64,000 bases of DNA from Streptomyces pseudovenezuelae (GCF_029892565.1 NZ_JARXVH010000003.1:434001-498000); one strand, 5' to 3'. Positions 23,115 through 33,980 are shown, numbered from the stretch's first letter. Made by a program: numbers and translations. The notes: a model not told the origin generated them from the sequence alone.

Positions 23115-25049
23115 ATGCACCGCGAGTTCCCCATCGGCCTCACCCCTCCCGACTGGCTGGTGCGGAACCTCCGAGCCCAGCAGACCCCCGTCAACCGCCC
23201 CGCCGTGGCCCGCGCCGCGATCGCGATGGCCCTGCCCCTGTTGATCGGCCTCGCCGCGGACCAGCCCGCGTACGGCGCGCTCGCGTCCATGGGCGCCCTG
23301 TCCGGTGTCATCAGCGACACCGCCGACGCGTACCGCATGCGGCTGCTCAAGATCGCGATCCCGCAGCTCTTCGGCGCGATCGGCGTCACCCTGGGCTCTC
23401 TGGTCCAGGGCCACGGCTGGCTCGCGGTCGCCGCCGTCACCGCTGTCGCGCTGGCCTCCGGGATGATCTCGACGATCGGCGCGGTCGCCTCCGTATCGGG
23501 ACTGCTGCTGCTCCTGAACTGCGTGATCGGCGCGGGCCTGCCGCTGCCCGGCGAGTGGTGGCTGGCGCCGCTGCTGATGACCGGCGGCGGGCTGCTGGTG
23601 CTGCTTCTCGCGCTGCTCGCCTGGCCGTTGAGGTCGGGGGTGCCGGAGCGGGCGGCGGTCGGTGGGACGTACCGGCAGGTGGCCGAACTGATGGCGGCCT
23701 GCGGGCGGGAGGAGTACGACGAGGCTCGGCACGCCGTCACCCAGTCGCTGAACCAGTCGTACGACCTCATCCTGGCCCGGCGGGCCCGCCACCACGGCCG
23801 CAGCACCGAACTGACGCGGCTGCTGGCCCAGTTGAACGCGATCACCCCGGTCGTGGAGGCCGCCCCCGCCGCCCACCTCGGCGGCAGCCCGATGCCGCCG
23901 GAGATCCCGGCGGCGGTCCGCCATCTCGCGCACGCCGTGGAGACCGGCTACACCGGACCGACAGGGCTCCAACTCCCCGCGCCCGCCTCGGAGACCGCCC
24001 GCGCCGTCGACCACGCCCTGCGCCACGCGGCCGAGGTCGTCGCCCGGCCCGACGTCGACCCGCGAGGCATCGACGACCGCCTCGGCCGGCCCGCCGCCCT
24101 CGGCATCCGCACCGCCCGCGCCCTGCGCAACGTCACCCTCTCCGCCGCCTCCTGGCGCTACGGACTGCGCCTGGCCCTGTGCATCGGCATCGCCCAGGCG
24201 CTGGTCTCGATCGTGCCCGTGCCGCGCTCGTACTGGGTCGCGCTCACCATCACCTTCGTGATGAAGCCGGACTTCGGTTCCGTCTTCTCCCGCGCCCTGC
24301 TGCGCGCCCTCGGCACGGTCGCCGGGCTGCTCGTCGCGGCGGCGGTGCTCTCCCAAGTACCGCGCGGCTGGTGGGACGTGGCCGTACTGCTCTGCCTGGC
24401 ACCGCTGATCCCGCTGCTCACGCCACGCGGCTACGGCTATCAGACCGCCGCCATCACCCCGGTGATCCTGCTCCTGTCCGACGTCCTCAACCACCAGGGC
24501 ACCGCCCTGCTCCTGCCCCGGCTGCTGGACTCCCTCATGGGCTGCGGCATCGCCCTGGTCGCCGGTTATCTGCTGTGGCCGGAGAGCTGGCACACCCGCG
24601 TCGGCGACCGCCTCGCGGACGCGGTCACCGACACCGCGCGCTACGTCGAGACCGCCTTCGGCGACGACACCGAACCGGCCGCCCGGGCCCGGATGCGGCG
24701 CCGCCTCTACCGCGATCTGTCCGTCATCCGCACCGAGTTCCAGCGCGCGCTCACCGAACCGCCGCCGACCGGACGCCGGGCCGCCGCCTGGTGGCCACTG
24801 GTCGTCGCCGTGGAACGGATCGTGGACGCGACGACCGCGGCCCGGGTGCGGGTCGGACACGGGGCGGCTCCGCCGTCCGCCGCGGAGATCCGCCAAGTGG
24901 CGCTTCAGCTGGGGGAGTTGGCGGAGGGGGTACGGGAGTCGGAGGTGCTGGTGGAGGTCCGTACCGACCTCACCGGGCCGGCCGGCAGCGTGCTGGAGCC
25001 GCTGCGCCAGGAGGTGGCGGCGGCCCGGGCCATCGCCTCGCCGCACTGA
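23115..25049 (+). CDS. FUSC family transporter (YccS/aromatic acid exporter-like)
   Basis: A 644-residue membrane protein with duplicated architecture: an N-terminal membrane block (about residues 30-175), a cytoplasmic helical region (about 180-355), a second membrane block (about 358-495) containing SYWVALTITFVMKPDFGSVF, typical of FUSC/ArAE proteins, and a cytoplasmic C-terminal domain. The family exports aromatic carboxylic acids or unknown stress metabolites. It follows the EEP gene by 27 bases, possibly co-transcribed, and is followed by an inverted repeat at 25082-25117. Confidence 0.85.
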   Translation: MHREFPIGLTPPDWLVRNLRAQQTPVNRPAVARAAIAMALPLLIGLAADQPAYGALASMGALSGVISDTADAYRMRLLKIAIPQLFGAIGVTLGSLVQGHGWLAVAAVTAVALASGMISTIGAVASVSGLLLLLNCVIGAGLPLPGEWWLAPLLMTGGGLLVLLLALLAWPLRSGVPERAAVGGTYRQVAELMAACGREEYDEARHAVTQSLNQSYDLILARRARHHGRSTELTRLLAQLNAITPVVEAAPAAHLGGSPMPPEIPAAVRHLAHAVETGYTGPTGLQLPAPASETARAVDHALRHAAEVVARPDVDPRGIDDRLGRPAALGIRTARALRNVTLSAASWRYGLRLALCIGIAQALVSIVPVPRSYWVALTITFVMKPDFGSVFSRALLRALGTVAGLLVAAAVLSQVPRGWWDVAVLLCLAPLIPLLTPRGYGYQTAAITPVILLLSDVLNHQGTALLLPRLLDSLMGCGIALVAGYLLWPESWHTRVGDRLADAVTDTARYVETAFGDDTEPAARARMRRRLYRDLSVIRTEFQRALTEPPPTGRRAAAWWPLVVAVERIVDATTAARVRVGHGAAPPSAAEIRQVALQLGELAEGVRESEVLVEVRTDLTGPAGSVLEPLRQEVAAARAIASPH

Positions 25050-25081
25050 CCCGACCTACCCACGCCTGCCGAACACAGGTG

Positions 25082-25117
25082 GGTGCGGGCCGCCTCGTGC
25101 AGAAGGCGACCCGCACC
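25082..25117. terminator. imperfect hairpin downstream of the FUSC gene
   Basis: GGTGCGGG (25082-25089) pairs with CCCGCACC (25110-25117), with an inner GCC/GGC pairing. It lies between convergent genes. Confidence 0.6.
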
Positions 25118-25176
25118 GGGTGGGGGGTGGTGGGTGTGGGGTGGTGGTTCTCAGGCGGCGGGCGTCAGGTCAGGTC

Positions 25177-25902
25177 CTAACTCCCGGACTTCTCCATGAC
25201 CTTGTCGCTCGCGGCCTTGCCGGTCGTGACCTCGTCGAGGACGCCCGCGAGGCCGTTGGCCCACAACTGGTTCACTCTGGCCCGCTCGTTGGCGTCGGGG
25301 TTCGAGTTGGTGCAGGACGTGCCGGGGCCGCCGCCGGACATCAGCTCGCTGCACGGGCCCGTGTAGTGGTCCGGCAGACCGAGCACGTGCCCGGTCTCGT
25401 GGGCGGTCACGCGGGTCGAGTCGTACTGCTGGTTCTGCGCGTAGTCGAGGAAGACGTACCCGCTGCCGTGCCCGTCGGTGGAGGCAAACGAGCCACGGGA
25501 GTCGTTGCCCTCGCGGTAGCTGAAGTCGGCGCTCGACGCGGTGCCCGACTGGAGCTTGACGTTGGACACCGAGCTGTTCCAGATCTGGGCGCTGCGGGAT
25601 ATCTGCGCGCTGAACGTGGGGGCGCGGGAGGCGTCGTAGACGACGGTCACGGCTGCGGCGAGGGTCGGGTGGGCGGCGCGCTTCTCGGCGACCGATTTCA
25701 GGACGGCCTGGAAGAAGGCCTGGTTGGCGTCGGCCTCGGCGGCCGAGCCGGTGTAGGCCGAGTAGCCGCTGGCGCCGGAGTGCGGGGCGGGCGCCGACGT
25801 CACGGCGGCGGCGGCCGGAACCGCCGTACCGAGACCGAGGACCGCGAGACCGATACCGGTCGCGACCGCCGAACGGGCATGCAGGGACATGGACTTGTTC
25901 AT
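25177..25902 (-). CDS. snpA: snapalysin-type small neutral zinc metalloprotease
   Basis: A 241-residue secreted metalloendopeptidase of family M7. The signal peptide ([19 protein letters not shown] to about PAAAA) and a short pro-region precede a catalytic domain of about 135 residues with [14 protein letters not shown], the extended HExxHxxGxxD zinc motif in which Asp is the third ligand, and [14 protein letters not shown], which contains the Met-turn and a disulfide. Snapalysins prefer aromatic P1' residues. The divergent LysR gene at 26075 and the palindrome at 25975-26003 reproduce the snpA-snpR arrangement known in Streptomyces. Confidence 0.9.
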   Translation of the reverse strand: MNKSMSLHARSAVATGIGLAVLGLGTAVPAAAAVTSAPAPHSGASGYSAYTGSAAEADANQAFFQAVLKSVAEKRAAHPTLAAAVTVVYDASRAPTFSAQISRSAQIWNSSVSNVKLQSGTASSADFSYREGNDSRGSFASTDGHGSGYVFLDYAQNQQYDSTRVTAHETGHVLGLPDHYTGPCSELMSGGGPGTSCTNSNPDANERARVNQLWANGLAGVLDEVTTGKAASDKVMEKSGS

Positions 25903-25974
25903 CGAGGACTCCTAGGTGGGGGTGAGTCGTCACCGAGGAGTTTCTGTGTCTGTGGCCCGGCTGTGATGATGGCA

Positions 25975-26003
25975 GCTGCCGATAGCACCGCCCTATCGGC
26001 AGC
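25975..26003. promoter_or_regulatory. LysR-type operator between snpA and snpR
   Basis: GCTGCCGATAG (25975-25985) and CTATCGGCAGC (25993-26003) form a perfect 11-bp dyad with a 7-base spacer in the divergent snpA/snpR promoter region. This is the expected location of the SnpR recognition site, where a LysR-type activator would control both genes. Confidence 0.7.
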
Positions 26004-26074
26004 CCAATTCGTGTACGACAGGCGGGATTTGTGCGTCTGGTGAAACGTGTGATTCCGCTTTACGCTCCGTTTGC

Positions 26075-27046
26075 ATGGACCTAGAGGTGAGGCACCTCCG
26101 CGCACTGTGCGCCATAGCCGACACCGGCAGCCTGCACCGGGCTGCCCGCCAACTGGGAGTCGCCCAGCCGTCGTTGAGTACCCAGTTGCGCCGGATCGAA
26201 CAGGAGCTGGGCGGCCCGCTCTTCGTCCGGGCCCGCACCGGCTGCCGGCCCACCCCGCTGGGCCGCCTTGTGCTCAGCCGCGCCCGCCCGCTGGTGGCCG
26301 AAATGCGCTCCCTGGTCAGCGAGGCCCGGGCCGCCGCGACGGGCGGCCAGGAACTGCGCGTCGGCTCCACCGCGAGCCGGGCCCTGGCGGGCTGGCTGCG
26401 CCGGCTGCGCGCCCGCGGCCAGGACCCCACCCTGCACATGAACGTCTCCCCGAACGCCCTGCTGCGCATGGTCGCCGACGGCCAACTCGACGTCGCCTTC
26501 GTGCACGAGGTCGAGGGCTCCCCGCTGCGCATCCCCGAGGGCCTGCCCCTGCGCGTCCTGATCGAGCGCGAACCGCAGTTCGTCTCCCTGCCCGTCGACC
26601 ACCCGGCCACCGCGCACCCCGCGGTGCACGTCTCCCAACTGGCCCAGGACCGCTGGATGATCGACCCCACGGTGGACGGCGAGTGGGACGCCGTGCGGCA
26701 CATGTTCCGCACGGCGGGCATCAACCCCCATGTCCTGCACGGCGATTACCACACGGCCGCCGCCCTGGTCGCCACCGGCGAGGTCGTCACCGTCTGCCAG
26801 CCGTCCTGCCTGCCCCGCCCCGACATGGCCGTACGCCGCCTGCACGGCGACCCCTTGGGCGTCCGGCTCCTCCTCGCGGCCCGCACGGAGACGGACCTGG
26901 ACGGCGCCCTGCCCGCACTGCGCGAGGCGTACTGGGAGGCGGCCCGGGAGGCACCGGCGTACCGGGAGTGGCTGGAACGCGAGGGTACGAGACCCCTGCC
27001 CGACGGCGGGGGCCTGAGACCCGAGCCCGCCCCAGCCCTCCCCTAG
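26075..27046 (+). CDS. snpR: LysR-family regulator of the metalloprotease gene
   Basis: A 323-residue LysR-type regulator. The winged HTH is in residues 1-65 ([40 protein letters not shown]) and the effector-binding domain spans about 90-295. Divergent transcription from a snapalysin gene with a shared perfect palindrome supports the role of transcriptional activator of snpA, as described for SnpR in Streptomyces. The inducer is unknown. The ATG at 26075 gives the canonical [11 protein letters not shown] start. Confidence 0.88.
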   Translation: MDLEVRHLRALCAIADTGSLHRAARQLGVAQPSLSTQLRRIEQELGGPLFVRARTGCRPTPLGRLVLSRARPLVAEMRSLVSEARAAATGGQELRVGSTASRALAGWLRRLRARGQDPTLHMNVSPNALLRMVADGQLDVAFVHEVEGSPLRIPEGLPLRVLIEREPQFVSLPVDHPATAHPAVHVSQLAQDRWMIDPTVDGEWDAVRHMFRTAGINPHVLHGDYHTAAALVATGEVVTVCQPSCLPRPDMAVRRLHGDPLGVRLLLAARTETDLDGALPALREAYWEAAREAPAYREWLEREGTRPLPDGGGLRPEPAPALP

Positions 27047-27056
27047 CGCAGAAGGA

Positions 27057-29138
27057 TCAGACGCCGATGTCGCAACCGTCCTTGCGCCACACGGCGACGA
27101 CGGCCGGGCGCACGATCCTGCCGGGTCCGTCGGGCCAGACGCTGGCCGGGCTCTCGACGGTCGCGCCGGCGATCTCGCCCGGGTGCTGCACGGCCACCAG
27201 CACGCGCCGGTCCTGCACCAGCGGACCGCAGGTCTCGGCGCCGTTCGGCACGGTCAGGAACTGCTTGAGCTCACCGCGTCGCGGGCCCTTGGTCGCCACG
27301 CCGAACAGCCCGTCGTGCGAGCCGAGTTGGGCGCCGTCGGTGGAGATCCACAGGTTGCCGTGCGGGTCGAAGGCCACGTTGTCCGGGCAGGAGATCGGGC
27401 TGACGTCGTCCTTGGGGAAGCCCGCGAAGTAGGTCGCGGGGTCCTTCGGGTCACCGGCGACGAGGAACAGCGACCAGGCGAACCGCGTGCTGTCCGCTCG
27501 GTTCCGTCGCTCGGTCAGCTCCAGGATGTGCCCGTGCTTGTTGGCGTTGCGCGGGTTGGCCTCGTCGGAGGGGGCGTTCGCACCGACGCCGCGGTTGGTG
27601 TTGTTGGTGAGGGCGACGTAGACCTTGCCGGTGTGCGGGTTGGGCTCGATGTCCTCGGGCCGGTCCATCTTGGTCGCGCCGACCTTGTCACCGGCGAGCC
27701 GGGTGAAGACGAGAACCTCCTCGGCCGTCATCCCCTCGACATGCGAGACGGCACCCTTCGCGGTGGCGGTGGCCAGCGGAATCCACTCACCGCTCCCGTC
27801 GAACTCACCGTCGGCGGGCAGCTTCCCTGTCCCGTCGATCTCGATGGCGGGGGAGTCACCGGTGAGCTTGGCCACGTACAGGGTCCCCTCATCGAGCAGA
27901 GTGAGATTGTGCTCGCGCGCGGCCCGGCTGCTCCCCTGCTTCATCCGCTTGCTGCCGACGAACTTGTAGAAGTAGTCGAACCGCTCGTCGTCCCCGGTGT
28001 AGACGACGGGACGCCCGTCGTCGGTGAGCCGCACGGTCGCGCCCTCGTGCTTGACGCGGCCGAGGGCGGTGCGCTTGCGGGGCGTGGAGGTGGGGTCGTA
28101 AGGGTCGAGTTCGACGACGTAGCCGAAGCGGTGCGACTCATTGGGCTCTTGCAGGACGTCGAACCGCTTGTCGAACCGTTCCCACTTGCGCTCGGTGGGC
28201 CCGGCGACGAGCCCGTACCGCTTGTCGGTCGCCCGGGCGCCGTTGGCGAAGTACTGGTTGAAGTTCTCCTCGCCGTGCAGGGTGGTGCCCCAAGGGGTCG
28301 TGCCGCCCGAGCAGTTGTTGAGCGTGCCGAGGACCTTGCGGCCGGTCGGGTCGGCGGAGGTCTTCAGCAGCTCGCTGCCGGCGGCGGGCCCGGTCACCTT
28401 GAACTCGGTGGTGACGGTGACGCGCCGGTTGAGGGGATGCCGGGGTACGGGGTTCAGAGCGCCGGTGCGCCGGTCCTCCTCGACGACCACGACACCGAGC
28501 CCGTGCGCGGCCCAGGCGACCTCAACCTGCTGACGGGTGGGACTGGCGGGGTCGTACCCCCGGAACATCAACACCTCGTCGGTGTACTCGTGGTTGGCGA
28601 CGAGCAGCTGCCGCCGGTGCTCACCGGGCACCGGGAGCAGCGCGAGGAAGTCGTTGTTGTACCCGAACTGCCCGGCCTGCGCCGCGGCCGTCTGGTTCTC
28701 CGGGTCGAAGGCGGGGGCACCGCGCAGGATGGGCTCGCCCCAGCGGATGACGACGTTCTGCGCGTACCCGTCGGGGATGACGACGGCGTCGGCGGTGTTG
28801 GGGGCGACGGCCCCGAACCGCAGCCCGCGCGCGGCCCTGCCCTGGGGTTTGCGGTGTTTGGACGACTCCGTGGCCGACTCCGCCACAGCGGCCTGCGCGG
28901 GACGGGCACCTGCCACGCCGGCCGAGCCCGCCGCGGCGGCGACGGTGACGACAGCGGCGGCCCGCATCATCGAACGGCGCCCGAGGGCACCGGCGATGAC
29001 GTCACCGACGTACTCGTTGGAGCGGGGATCGTTGCCGTAAACCGACCCTGCCCAAGATCGCCTCCCGGGGCCGCTAACCTTACGTGTCCGTCCTGGCCAG
29101 GGATTGACGGGCTTCAACTCACGCGAAGGGTTGCGCAC
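27057..29138 (-). CDS. PhoX-type (DUF839) phosphatase, Tat-exported; N-terminus unresolved
   Basis: The frame encodes up to 693 residues. Conserved parts start at [10 protein letters not shown], followed by a Tat-like [18 protein letters not shown] signal and a DUF839/PhoX catalytic domain (GFGAVAP-like start, [63 protein letters not shown]). These are Ca/Fe-dependent secreted alkaline phosphatases. The only in-frame start upstream is the GTG at 29138, which abuts the divergent VWA start and lacks a ribosome site. A good TAAGGT -10 and GGGAGG site (29061-29066) precede a TTG at 29055 that is out of frame. A short frameshift or sequence error near 29030-29060 is possible. Confidence 0.75.
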   Translation of the reverse strand: MRNPSRELKPVNPWPGRTRKVSGPGRRSWAGSVYGNDPRSNEYVGDVIAGALGRRSMMRAAAVVTVAAAAGSAGVAGARPAQAAVAESATESSKHRKPQGRAARGLRFGAVAPNTADAVVIPDGYAQNVVIRWGEPILRGAPAFDPENQTAAAQAGQFGYNNDFLALLPVPGEHRRQLLVANHEYTDEVLMFRGYDPASPTRQQVEVAWAAHGLGVVVVEEDRRTGALNPVPRHPLNRRVTVTTEFKVTGPAAGSELLKTSADPTGRKVLGTLNNCSGGTTPWGTTLHGEENFNQYFANGARATDKRYGLVAGPTERKWERFDKRFDVLQEPNESHRFGYVVELDPYDPTSTPRKRTALGRVKHEGATVRLTDDGRPVVYTGDDERFDYFYKFVGSKRMKQGSSRAAREHNLTLLDEGTLYVAKLTGDSPAIEIDGTGKLPADGEFDGSGEWIPLATATAKGAVSHVEGMTAEEVLVFTRLAGDKVGATKMDRPEDIEPNPHTGKVYVALTNNTNRGVGANAPSDEANPRNANKHGHILELTERRNRADSTRFAWSLFLVAGDPKDPATYFAGFPKDDVSPISCPDNVAFDPHGNLWISTDGAQLGSHDGLFGVATKGPRRGELKQFLTVPNGAETCGPLVQDRRVLVAVQHPGEIAGATVESPASVWPDGPGRIVRPAVVAVWRKDGCDIGV

Positions 29139-30677
29139 ATGGGCATTCTCACTCTCCTGCGGAACGCGTTCGGCAGGTCACGCAAGGGGCGTGCCGCCGA
29201 AGCAGAGGGTGCGGACCGAACCCCTTCGCAGCGGACGGAGGAGACACCGGTCACACCGGAGCCGACGTCTCCCGCTCCGCAGCCGACGGTCCCCGCACAG
29301 TCCCCCACCGCCCAGGTCCCCGAACCGAGGGACGAGGCGGGCTCCACTTCCGCGCCGTCTTCCGATTCCGATTCCGACGAACACGACCTGGTGGCCGCGG
29401 CCTTCAACAAGGTCGCCGTCCCGAAGCCGGCCTCGCCGGTGGAGGGTGAGCGGGTCGTCGAGGAAGTCGTCGCGGAGGAACGGGCCGCACAGGAACGGAC
29501 CGCCGAGGAGCAGGTCTCCGGCAAGGAGGAGACGACCGCGGCGGAGGCGGTGACCGAGGACCCGGAACCGCTGGTGGCGGAGCCCGAGCCGGTGGTTGCC
29601 GAGGCCGAGCCGCTGGTGGTGCCGGTCGAGACGCCGGTGGTGGCGGAGGAAGAGGCGGTGGCTGAGGAGCCGACGCCTGAGCCGGTCGTCGTGGAAGCAG
29701 TGGCAGTGGTCGAGGAGACCGCACCCGAGCCCGAGGCGGAGCCTGTCGCCGAGGTCGTGGACGTCGTCGTAGTGCCGGTGGTCGAGGAGCCCGTACCCGA
29801 GACCCCCGAGCCGACCGTCGAGTCCGAGTCGACTCCGGAACCGGCCGCGGCCACGGTGGACCAACCGGCAATCGTGATCACCGTGCTCGAACCGGCACCG
29901 GACACCGACCCGACGGCTCCCACGACCGACCTGGCCGCCACCCCCGAACCGGCAGACGCCGACGGCGAATCCGCCCCACAGGGGCCACCAGCACCCGACA
30001 ACGAGATTGTCACGGGTGGTGCGGATGGGAACACCCTCGAAGCCGAGGCCGAGGCCGAGGTCCACGCGAACGACCCCGTAGGGACCGCTCTCGCCAAGGC
30101 CAACCTCACCGGTACCCAGGCCAAGCTCTACCTGGTCCTCGACCGCTCCGCGAGCATGCGCCCGTACTACAAGGACGGTTCGGCCCAGGCCCTCGCCGAC
30201 CAAACCGTAGCCCTGGCCGGCGCCCTGGACCCCGAGGCCAAGGTCCACGTCGTCTTCTTCTCCACGGAAGTGGACGGCACCACCGACCTCACCCCCACCT
30301 CTCCCGAGGACGCGATCGACAAGGCCCACGCCGGCCTCGGCCGCATGGGCCGCACCAGCTACCACGCCGCCGTGGAAGCCGTACTCGCGCACTACGACGA
30401 GCACGCCACCCCCGGCACCCCCGCCCTCGTCGTCTTCCAGACCGACGGCGCCCCGGACGCGAAGACCCCCGCCACCCAGTCCCTCACGGACGCCGCGAAG
30501 TCCCACGCCTCGGTGTTCTTCTCGTTCGTCGCGTTCGGCGACCACGACAACAAGGCCTTCGACTACCTCCGCAAGCTGAAGACCGCCAACACGGCCTTCT
30601 TCCACGCGGGCCCGACCCCCCTGGAACTCACGGACGCGGAACTCTACGACGGCGTCCTGATCGACTGGCGCCCGTAA
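29139..30677 (+). CDS. VWA-domain (TerF-like) protein with long acidic linker
   Basis: A 512-residue cytoplasmic protein. A short basic N-terminus ([17 protein letters not shown]) precedes about 270 residues of Pro/Glu/Val/Ala-rich low-complexity sequence (repeats such as [11 protein letters not shown]). The C-terminal 185 residues are a von Willebrand A domain with MIDAS motif LVLDRSASM (Asp335, Ser337, Ser339), ...[12 protein letters not shown] and [10 protein letters not shown], closest to the VWA part of TerF-type tellurium/stress-response proteins. Metal-dependent protein binding is expected; the partner is unknown. GAAGGG lies 8 bases before the ATG. A strong terminator separates it from metG. 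Confidence 0.82.
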   Translation: MGILTLLRNAFGRSRKGRAAEAEGADRTPSQRTEETPVTPEPTSPAPQPTVPAQSPTAQVPEPRDEAGSTSAPSSDSDSDEHDLVAAAFNKVAVPKPASPVEGERVVEEVVAEERAAQERTAEEQVSGKEETTAAEAVTEDPEPLVAEPEPVVAEAEPLVVPVETPVVAEEEAVAEEPTPEPVVVEAVAVVEETAPEPEAEPVAEVVDVVVVPVVEEPVPETPEPTVESESTPEPAAATVDQPAIVITVLEPAPDTDPTAPTTDLAATPEPADADGESAPQGPPAPDNEIVTGGADGNTLEAEAEAEVHANDPVGTALAKANLTGTQAKLYLVLDRSASMRPYYKDGSAQALADQTVALAGALDPEAKVHVVFFSTEVDGTTDLTPTSPEDAIDKAHAGLGRMGRTSYHAAVEAVLAHYDEHATPGTPALVVFQTDGAPDAKTPATQSLTDAAKSHASVFFSFVAFGDHDNKAFDYLRKLKTANTAFFHAGPTPLELTDAELYDGVLIDWRP

Positions 30678-30688
30678 CCGCTCCTCCC

Positions 30689-30734
30689 TGTGCCGCCCGC
30701 TTCCCACCCCATAAAACGGGAGGCGGGCGGCACA
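30689..30734. terminator. 17-bp hairpin between the VWA gene and metG
   Basis: TGTGCCGCCCGCTTCCC (30689-30705) pairs with 30718-30734 with one G-U pair and a 12-base loop. It ends the VWA transcript. A TACGAT hexamer at 30746-30751 just downstream is a likely -10 of the metG promoter. Confidence 0.8.
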
Positions 30735-30808
30735 CCCGTGTCGGCTACGATTTCAAGGTTCGCAAGACACAGAACACACCAGCAGACCGACCTGGGAGCA
30801 GCCCCCCG

Positions 30809-32533
30809 ATGGCTCGACACCTCATCACCAGCGCCCTTCCGTACATCAACGGGATCAAGCACCTGGGCAACATGGTGGGGTCCATGCTCCCGGCGGACGT
30901 TTACTCCCGTTACCTCCGCCAGCGCGGCCACGACGTCCTCTACATCTGCGCGACGGACGAGCACGGCACCCCGGCGGAACTGGCCGCGAAGGAGCAGGGC
31001 ATCCCCGTAGCGGAGTTCTGCGCGCAGGCGCACGACGCGCAGAAGGCGGTCTACGACGGCTTCGCGCTGGCCTTCGACTACTTCGGCCGCAGCTCCTCCC
31101 CGCAGAACCGCGAGATCACGCAGCACTTCGCCCGCCGCCTCAACGAGAACGGCTTCATCGAAGAGCGCGCGATCCGCCAGGTCTACAGCCCGACCGACGG
31201 CCGTTTCCTCCCGGACCGCTACGTGGAGGGCACCTGCCCGCACTGCGGCTACGACAAGGCCCGCGGCGACCAGTGCGAGAACTGCACCCGAGTCCTGGAC
31301 CCGACCGATCTGATCAACCCGCGCTCCGCGATCTCCGGCTCCACGGACCTGGAGGTCCGTGAGACCAAGCACCTCTTCCTCCTCCAGTCGAAGCTCCAGC
31401 ACGAGGTCGAGGAGTGGGTCGCGGCGCACGAGGAGGAGTGGCCGCAGCTTGCGTCCTCCATCGCCCGCAAGTGGCTCACCGAGGGCCTGCACGACCGCGC
31501 GATCACCCGCGACCTGGACTGGGGCGTCCCCGTCCCGGCGGACACCTGGCCGGAGCTGGCGGCGGAGGGCAAGGTCTTCTACGTCTGGTTCGACGCCCCG
31601 ATCGAGTACATCGGCGCGACGAAGGAGTGGTCGGACGAGGACCCGGAGAACAGGGACTGGAAGTCCTGGTGGTACGAGTCCGACGCGGGCGAGAACCCGG
31701 TCCGCTACACGGAGTTCATGGCGAAGGACAACGTCCCGTTCCACACGGTGATGTTCCCGGCCACGGAACTCGGCATCCGCGAGCCCTGGAAGATGGTCGA
31801 CTACGTCAAGGCCTTCAACTGGCTGACGTACTACGGCGGAAAGTTCTCCACGTCCCAGAAGCGCGGTGTCTTCACCGACCAGGCCCTGGACATCCTCCCG
31901 GCGGACTACTGGCGCTACTTCCTCATCGCCAACGCCCCGGAGTCGGACGACTCGTCCTTCACCTGGGAGCACTTCACGGCGACGGTGAACAAGGACCTGG
32001 CCGACACCCTCGGCAACTTCGTCAACCGCGTCCTGTCGTTCTCGAAGAAGCGCTTCGGTGACGAGGTCCCGGCGGGCGCGGCGGCGGGCGAGGCGGAGAC
32101 GAGGCTCGGCGAACAGATCGCGGAACTCCTCGCCGAGTACGAGACCCAGATGGAGGCCCTCCAGTTCCGCAAGGCCGCGGCAGCGCTCCGCGCCCTGTGG
32201 TCGGCCGGCAACTCCTACCTGGAGGAGAAGGCCCCCTGGCTGGAGATCAAGACCGACAAGGACGCCGCCGCCCTCACCCTCCGTACGGCGATGAACCTGA
32301 TCCATCTCTACGCGGTGGTCTCGGAACCCCTCATCCCGACGACGTCGAAGGCCATGCGCCAGGCGTTCGCCCTCACCGAGGACACGGCGACCTGGGTCAC
32401 CCCCGAAGAGGCCCGCGCCCTCGACTCGGTCCCCACCGGCACCCCCTTCACCGTCCCCCCGGTCCTCTTCGCCAAGCTGACGGACGAGGACCTGGAGAAC
32501 TACAAGGAGCGCTTCGGCGGCGAGCCCGCGTGA
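30809..32533 (+). CDS. metG: methionyl-tRNA synthetase
   Basis: A 574-residue class I aminoacyl-tRNA synthetase that charges tRNA-Met. The HIGH-type motif is HLGN (18-21) and the KMSKS-type motif is KFSTSQKR (about 350). A zinc knuckle CPHC...CENC (about 140-160) and the connective peptide are present, and a helical anticodon-binding domain fills the C-terminal 200 residues. It lacks the C-terminal EMAP/tRNA-binding dimerisation domain of the longer MetRS form. The ATG at 30809 gives the typical [20 protein letters not shown] start. It is monocistronic, between hairpins at 30689-30734 and 32576-32616. Confidence 0.97.
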   Translation: MARHLITSALPYINGIKHLGNMVGSMLPADVYSRYLRQRGHDVLYICATDEHGTPAELAAKEQGIPVAEFCAQAHDAQKAVYDGFALAFDYFGRSSSPQNREITQHFARRLNENGFIEERAIRQVYSPTDGRFLPDRYVEGTCPHCGYDKARGDQCENCTRVLDPTDLINPRSAISGSTDLEVRETKHLFLLQSKLQHEVEEWVAAHEEEWPQLASSIARKWLTEGLHDRAITRDLDWGVPVPADTWPELAAEGKVFYVWFDAPIEYIGATKEWSDEDPENRDWKSWWYESDAGENPVRYTEFMAKDNVPFHTVMFPATELGIREPWKMVDYVKAFNWLTYYGGKFSTSQKRGVFTDQALDILPADYWRYFLIANAPESDDSSFTWEHFTATVNKDLADTLGNFVNRVLSFSKKRFGDEVPAGAAAGEAETRLGEQIAELLAEYETQMEALQFRKAAAALRALWSAGNSYLEEKAPWLEIKTDKDAAALTLRTAMNLIHLYAVVSEPLIPTTSKAMRQAFALTEDTATWVTPEEARALDSVPTGTPFTVPPVLFAKLTDEDLENYKERFGGEPA

Positions 32534-32575
32534 CGACGTGACGGTGTGTTGAACGTGACGGCGTATTGATGTGCG

Positions 32576-32616
32576 GCGTGAGGCCCCGGACCCGTGAACA
32601 TCCCGGGGCCTCACGC
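32576..32616. terminator. hairpin downstream of metG
   Basis: GCGTGAGGCCCCGG (32576-32589) is complementary to 32603-32616 with a 13-base loop. It lies between metG and the convergent pectate lyase gene and can serve both. Confidence 0.8.
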
Positions 32617-32633
32617 CTGTCCTGGGGGCTGCC

Positions 32634-33980
32634 CTACGACAGCACGCCCGCCCCCGTCGTCGACGCCAGCTCCGTCAGCAGGTTCTTCGCCGACGTCTCA
32701 AGACCGGCCGTCAGCGTCGGCGTCCAGTTCACCGACGTCTTGATCTTCTTCGACGCGGCGGCGTTGCACGCGGCGACCAGATCCGTCGCCGTGCCGTTGA
32801 CGAGGTTGCCGGAGCCCGCGACCGAGCCGGTGCCGTCGCCGCTGAGCAGCTTGGCCACCTTGCCGCCGGTCGGCAGCCTCCAGTAGTTGTTCTGGGCCAC
32901 GACCTGGGCGCCTGCGCGGGAGTTGATGCTGTACTGCGGCGCGTAGCCGTTCAGCGTGGTCGTGTCGTAGACGTTGTTGTAGAGGTGGATCTGGCCGAGG
33001 CGGGCCAGCGGGGCGCGCTGGACGATGCCCTTCCACACGTTGTGGTGGATGGAGACGCGCAGCTTGCCGGTGCTGTCGGTGTCGCTGGAGCCGATCAGCA
33101 TCGTCTTGTCGTGGTTGGTGAACTGGTTGCGCTCGACGGTGACGAGGTCGGAGCCCTTGGTGATGTCCAGGGCGCCGTCGTGGATCTGGTACTCGCGGCC
33201 GTAGTACGTCGGGTTCGCGCTGTCGAAGTGCGCCGCGTCGGTGAACGTGTTGTGGTCCGCCCAGACATGACTCGCGCCGCGCAGGGTGACGGAGTCGTAC
33301 TCCGAGTTCCAGTTGCCGTCGTCGCCGTCCGTCGGGTCCCACTGCGGGAAGCAGTCCTCGGTGGCGGCGAAGGTGAGGTTGCGGACGATGACGTTGTCGA
33401 CGTTCTGGATCTGGAGCATGCCGCCGGTGATGCCGGCCTTGGTGCCGGGGACGCCGACGATGCTGGTGTTGGCCGGCACCCTGAGCACGACGTTCTTGGC
33501 CTGCCTGTCCTGGGCCGCGGCCCGCGCCGTCTCCTGCGTGCCGGAGGGCAGCTTCGAGCGGCCGTAGGTGGCGGGGTCGTACGCCTTCACGTACGAGGTC
33601 AGCGAATACCCGGTGCCCGACGCGTAGTCGGCGCAGGTCAGCTTCTTGCCGGCGGCGTCGGTGTTGGCGTCGATCGGGCCCGAGACCTTGATGATCCGCG
33701 GTGTCGTGTCCGAGGCCGAGCCGAGCGCCTTCACCAACTGGGCGCGGGTGGAGACGGTGAAGGTGTGCGCCGCGTCCGCCTTCGTGCCGCCGGTCGTGCC
33801 GGTCCCGGACGACGCCCAGCCGTCCTTGGCGGCGAGCGTCTGGTGGTAGAGGTCGGCGGTCGTACCGGCGTTCGCGTTCAGTACGACGACACCGGCGCCG
33901 ACGACGGCGGCCACGGCCGCCGCGGAGACGACGGCGGTGCGCCGCGCGCGGAGGGACCGGCGGTGGGAGGCAGAGGCCAC
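32634..33980 (-). CDS. secreted pectate lyase (polysaccharide lyase family 1)
   Basis: A 448-residue exported enzyme expected to cleave polygalacturonate by beta-elimination. The N-terminus is basic (SHRRSLRARRTAVV) with a hydrophobic core up to about residue 38. The parallel beta-helix domain has PL1 hallmarks: NTSIVGVPGTKAGITGG, NVIVRNLTFA, DGNWNSEYDSVTLRGASHVW with ADHNTF (calcium-binding Asp region), DGALDITKGSDLVTV and the VSIHHNVWKG/QRAPLARLGQIHLYNNVY block carrying the catalytic Arg. The GTG at 33980 has AAGGA 9 bases upstream. It suggests growth on plant material. Confidence 0.9.
   Translation of the reverse strand: MASASHRRSLRARRTAVVSAAAVAAVVGAGVVVLNANAGTTADLYHQTLAAKDGWASSGTGTTGGTKADAAHTFTVSTRAQLVKALGSASDTTPRIIKVSGPIDANTDAAGKKLTCADYASGTGYSLTSYVKAYDPATYGRSKLPSGTQETARAAAQDRQAKNVVLRVPANTSIVGVPGTKAGITGGMLQIQNVDNVIVRNLTFAATEDCFPQWDPTDGDDGNWNSEYDSVTLRGASHVWADHNTFTDAAHFDSANPTYYGREYQIHDGALDITKGSDLVTVERNQFTNHDKTMLIGSSDTDSTGKLRVSIHHNVWKGIVQRAPLARLGQIHLYNNVYDTTTLNGYAPQYSINSRAGAQVVAQNNYWRLPTGGKVAKLLSGDGTGSVAGSGNLVNGTATDLVAACNAAASKKIKTSVNWTPTLTAGLETSAKNLLTELASTTGAGVLS

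Noticed and set aside
20703..25046. Very long open frame on the minus strand opposite the membrane protein, EEP and FUSC genes
   Set aside because: Its translation is Gln/Gly/Arg/Asp-rich without domains, and three good plus-strand genes with known folds occupy the same DNA. It is an artefact of high GC at third positions.
27183..29138. Long plus-strand open frame opposite the PhoX gene running into the VWA gene
   Set aside because: The upstream part is antisense to conserved PhoX sequence and low in complexity. Only the part from 29139 with a ribosome site is a real gene.
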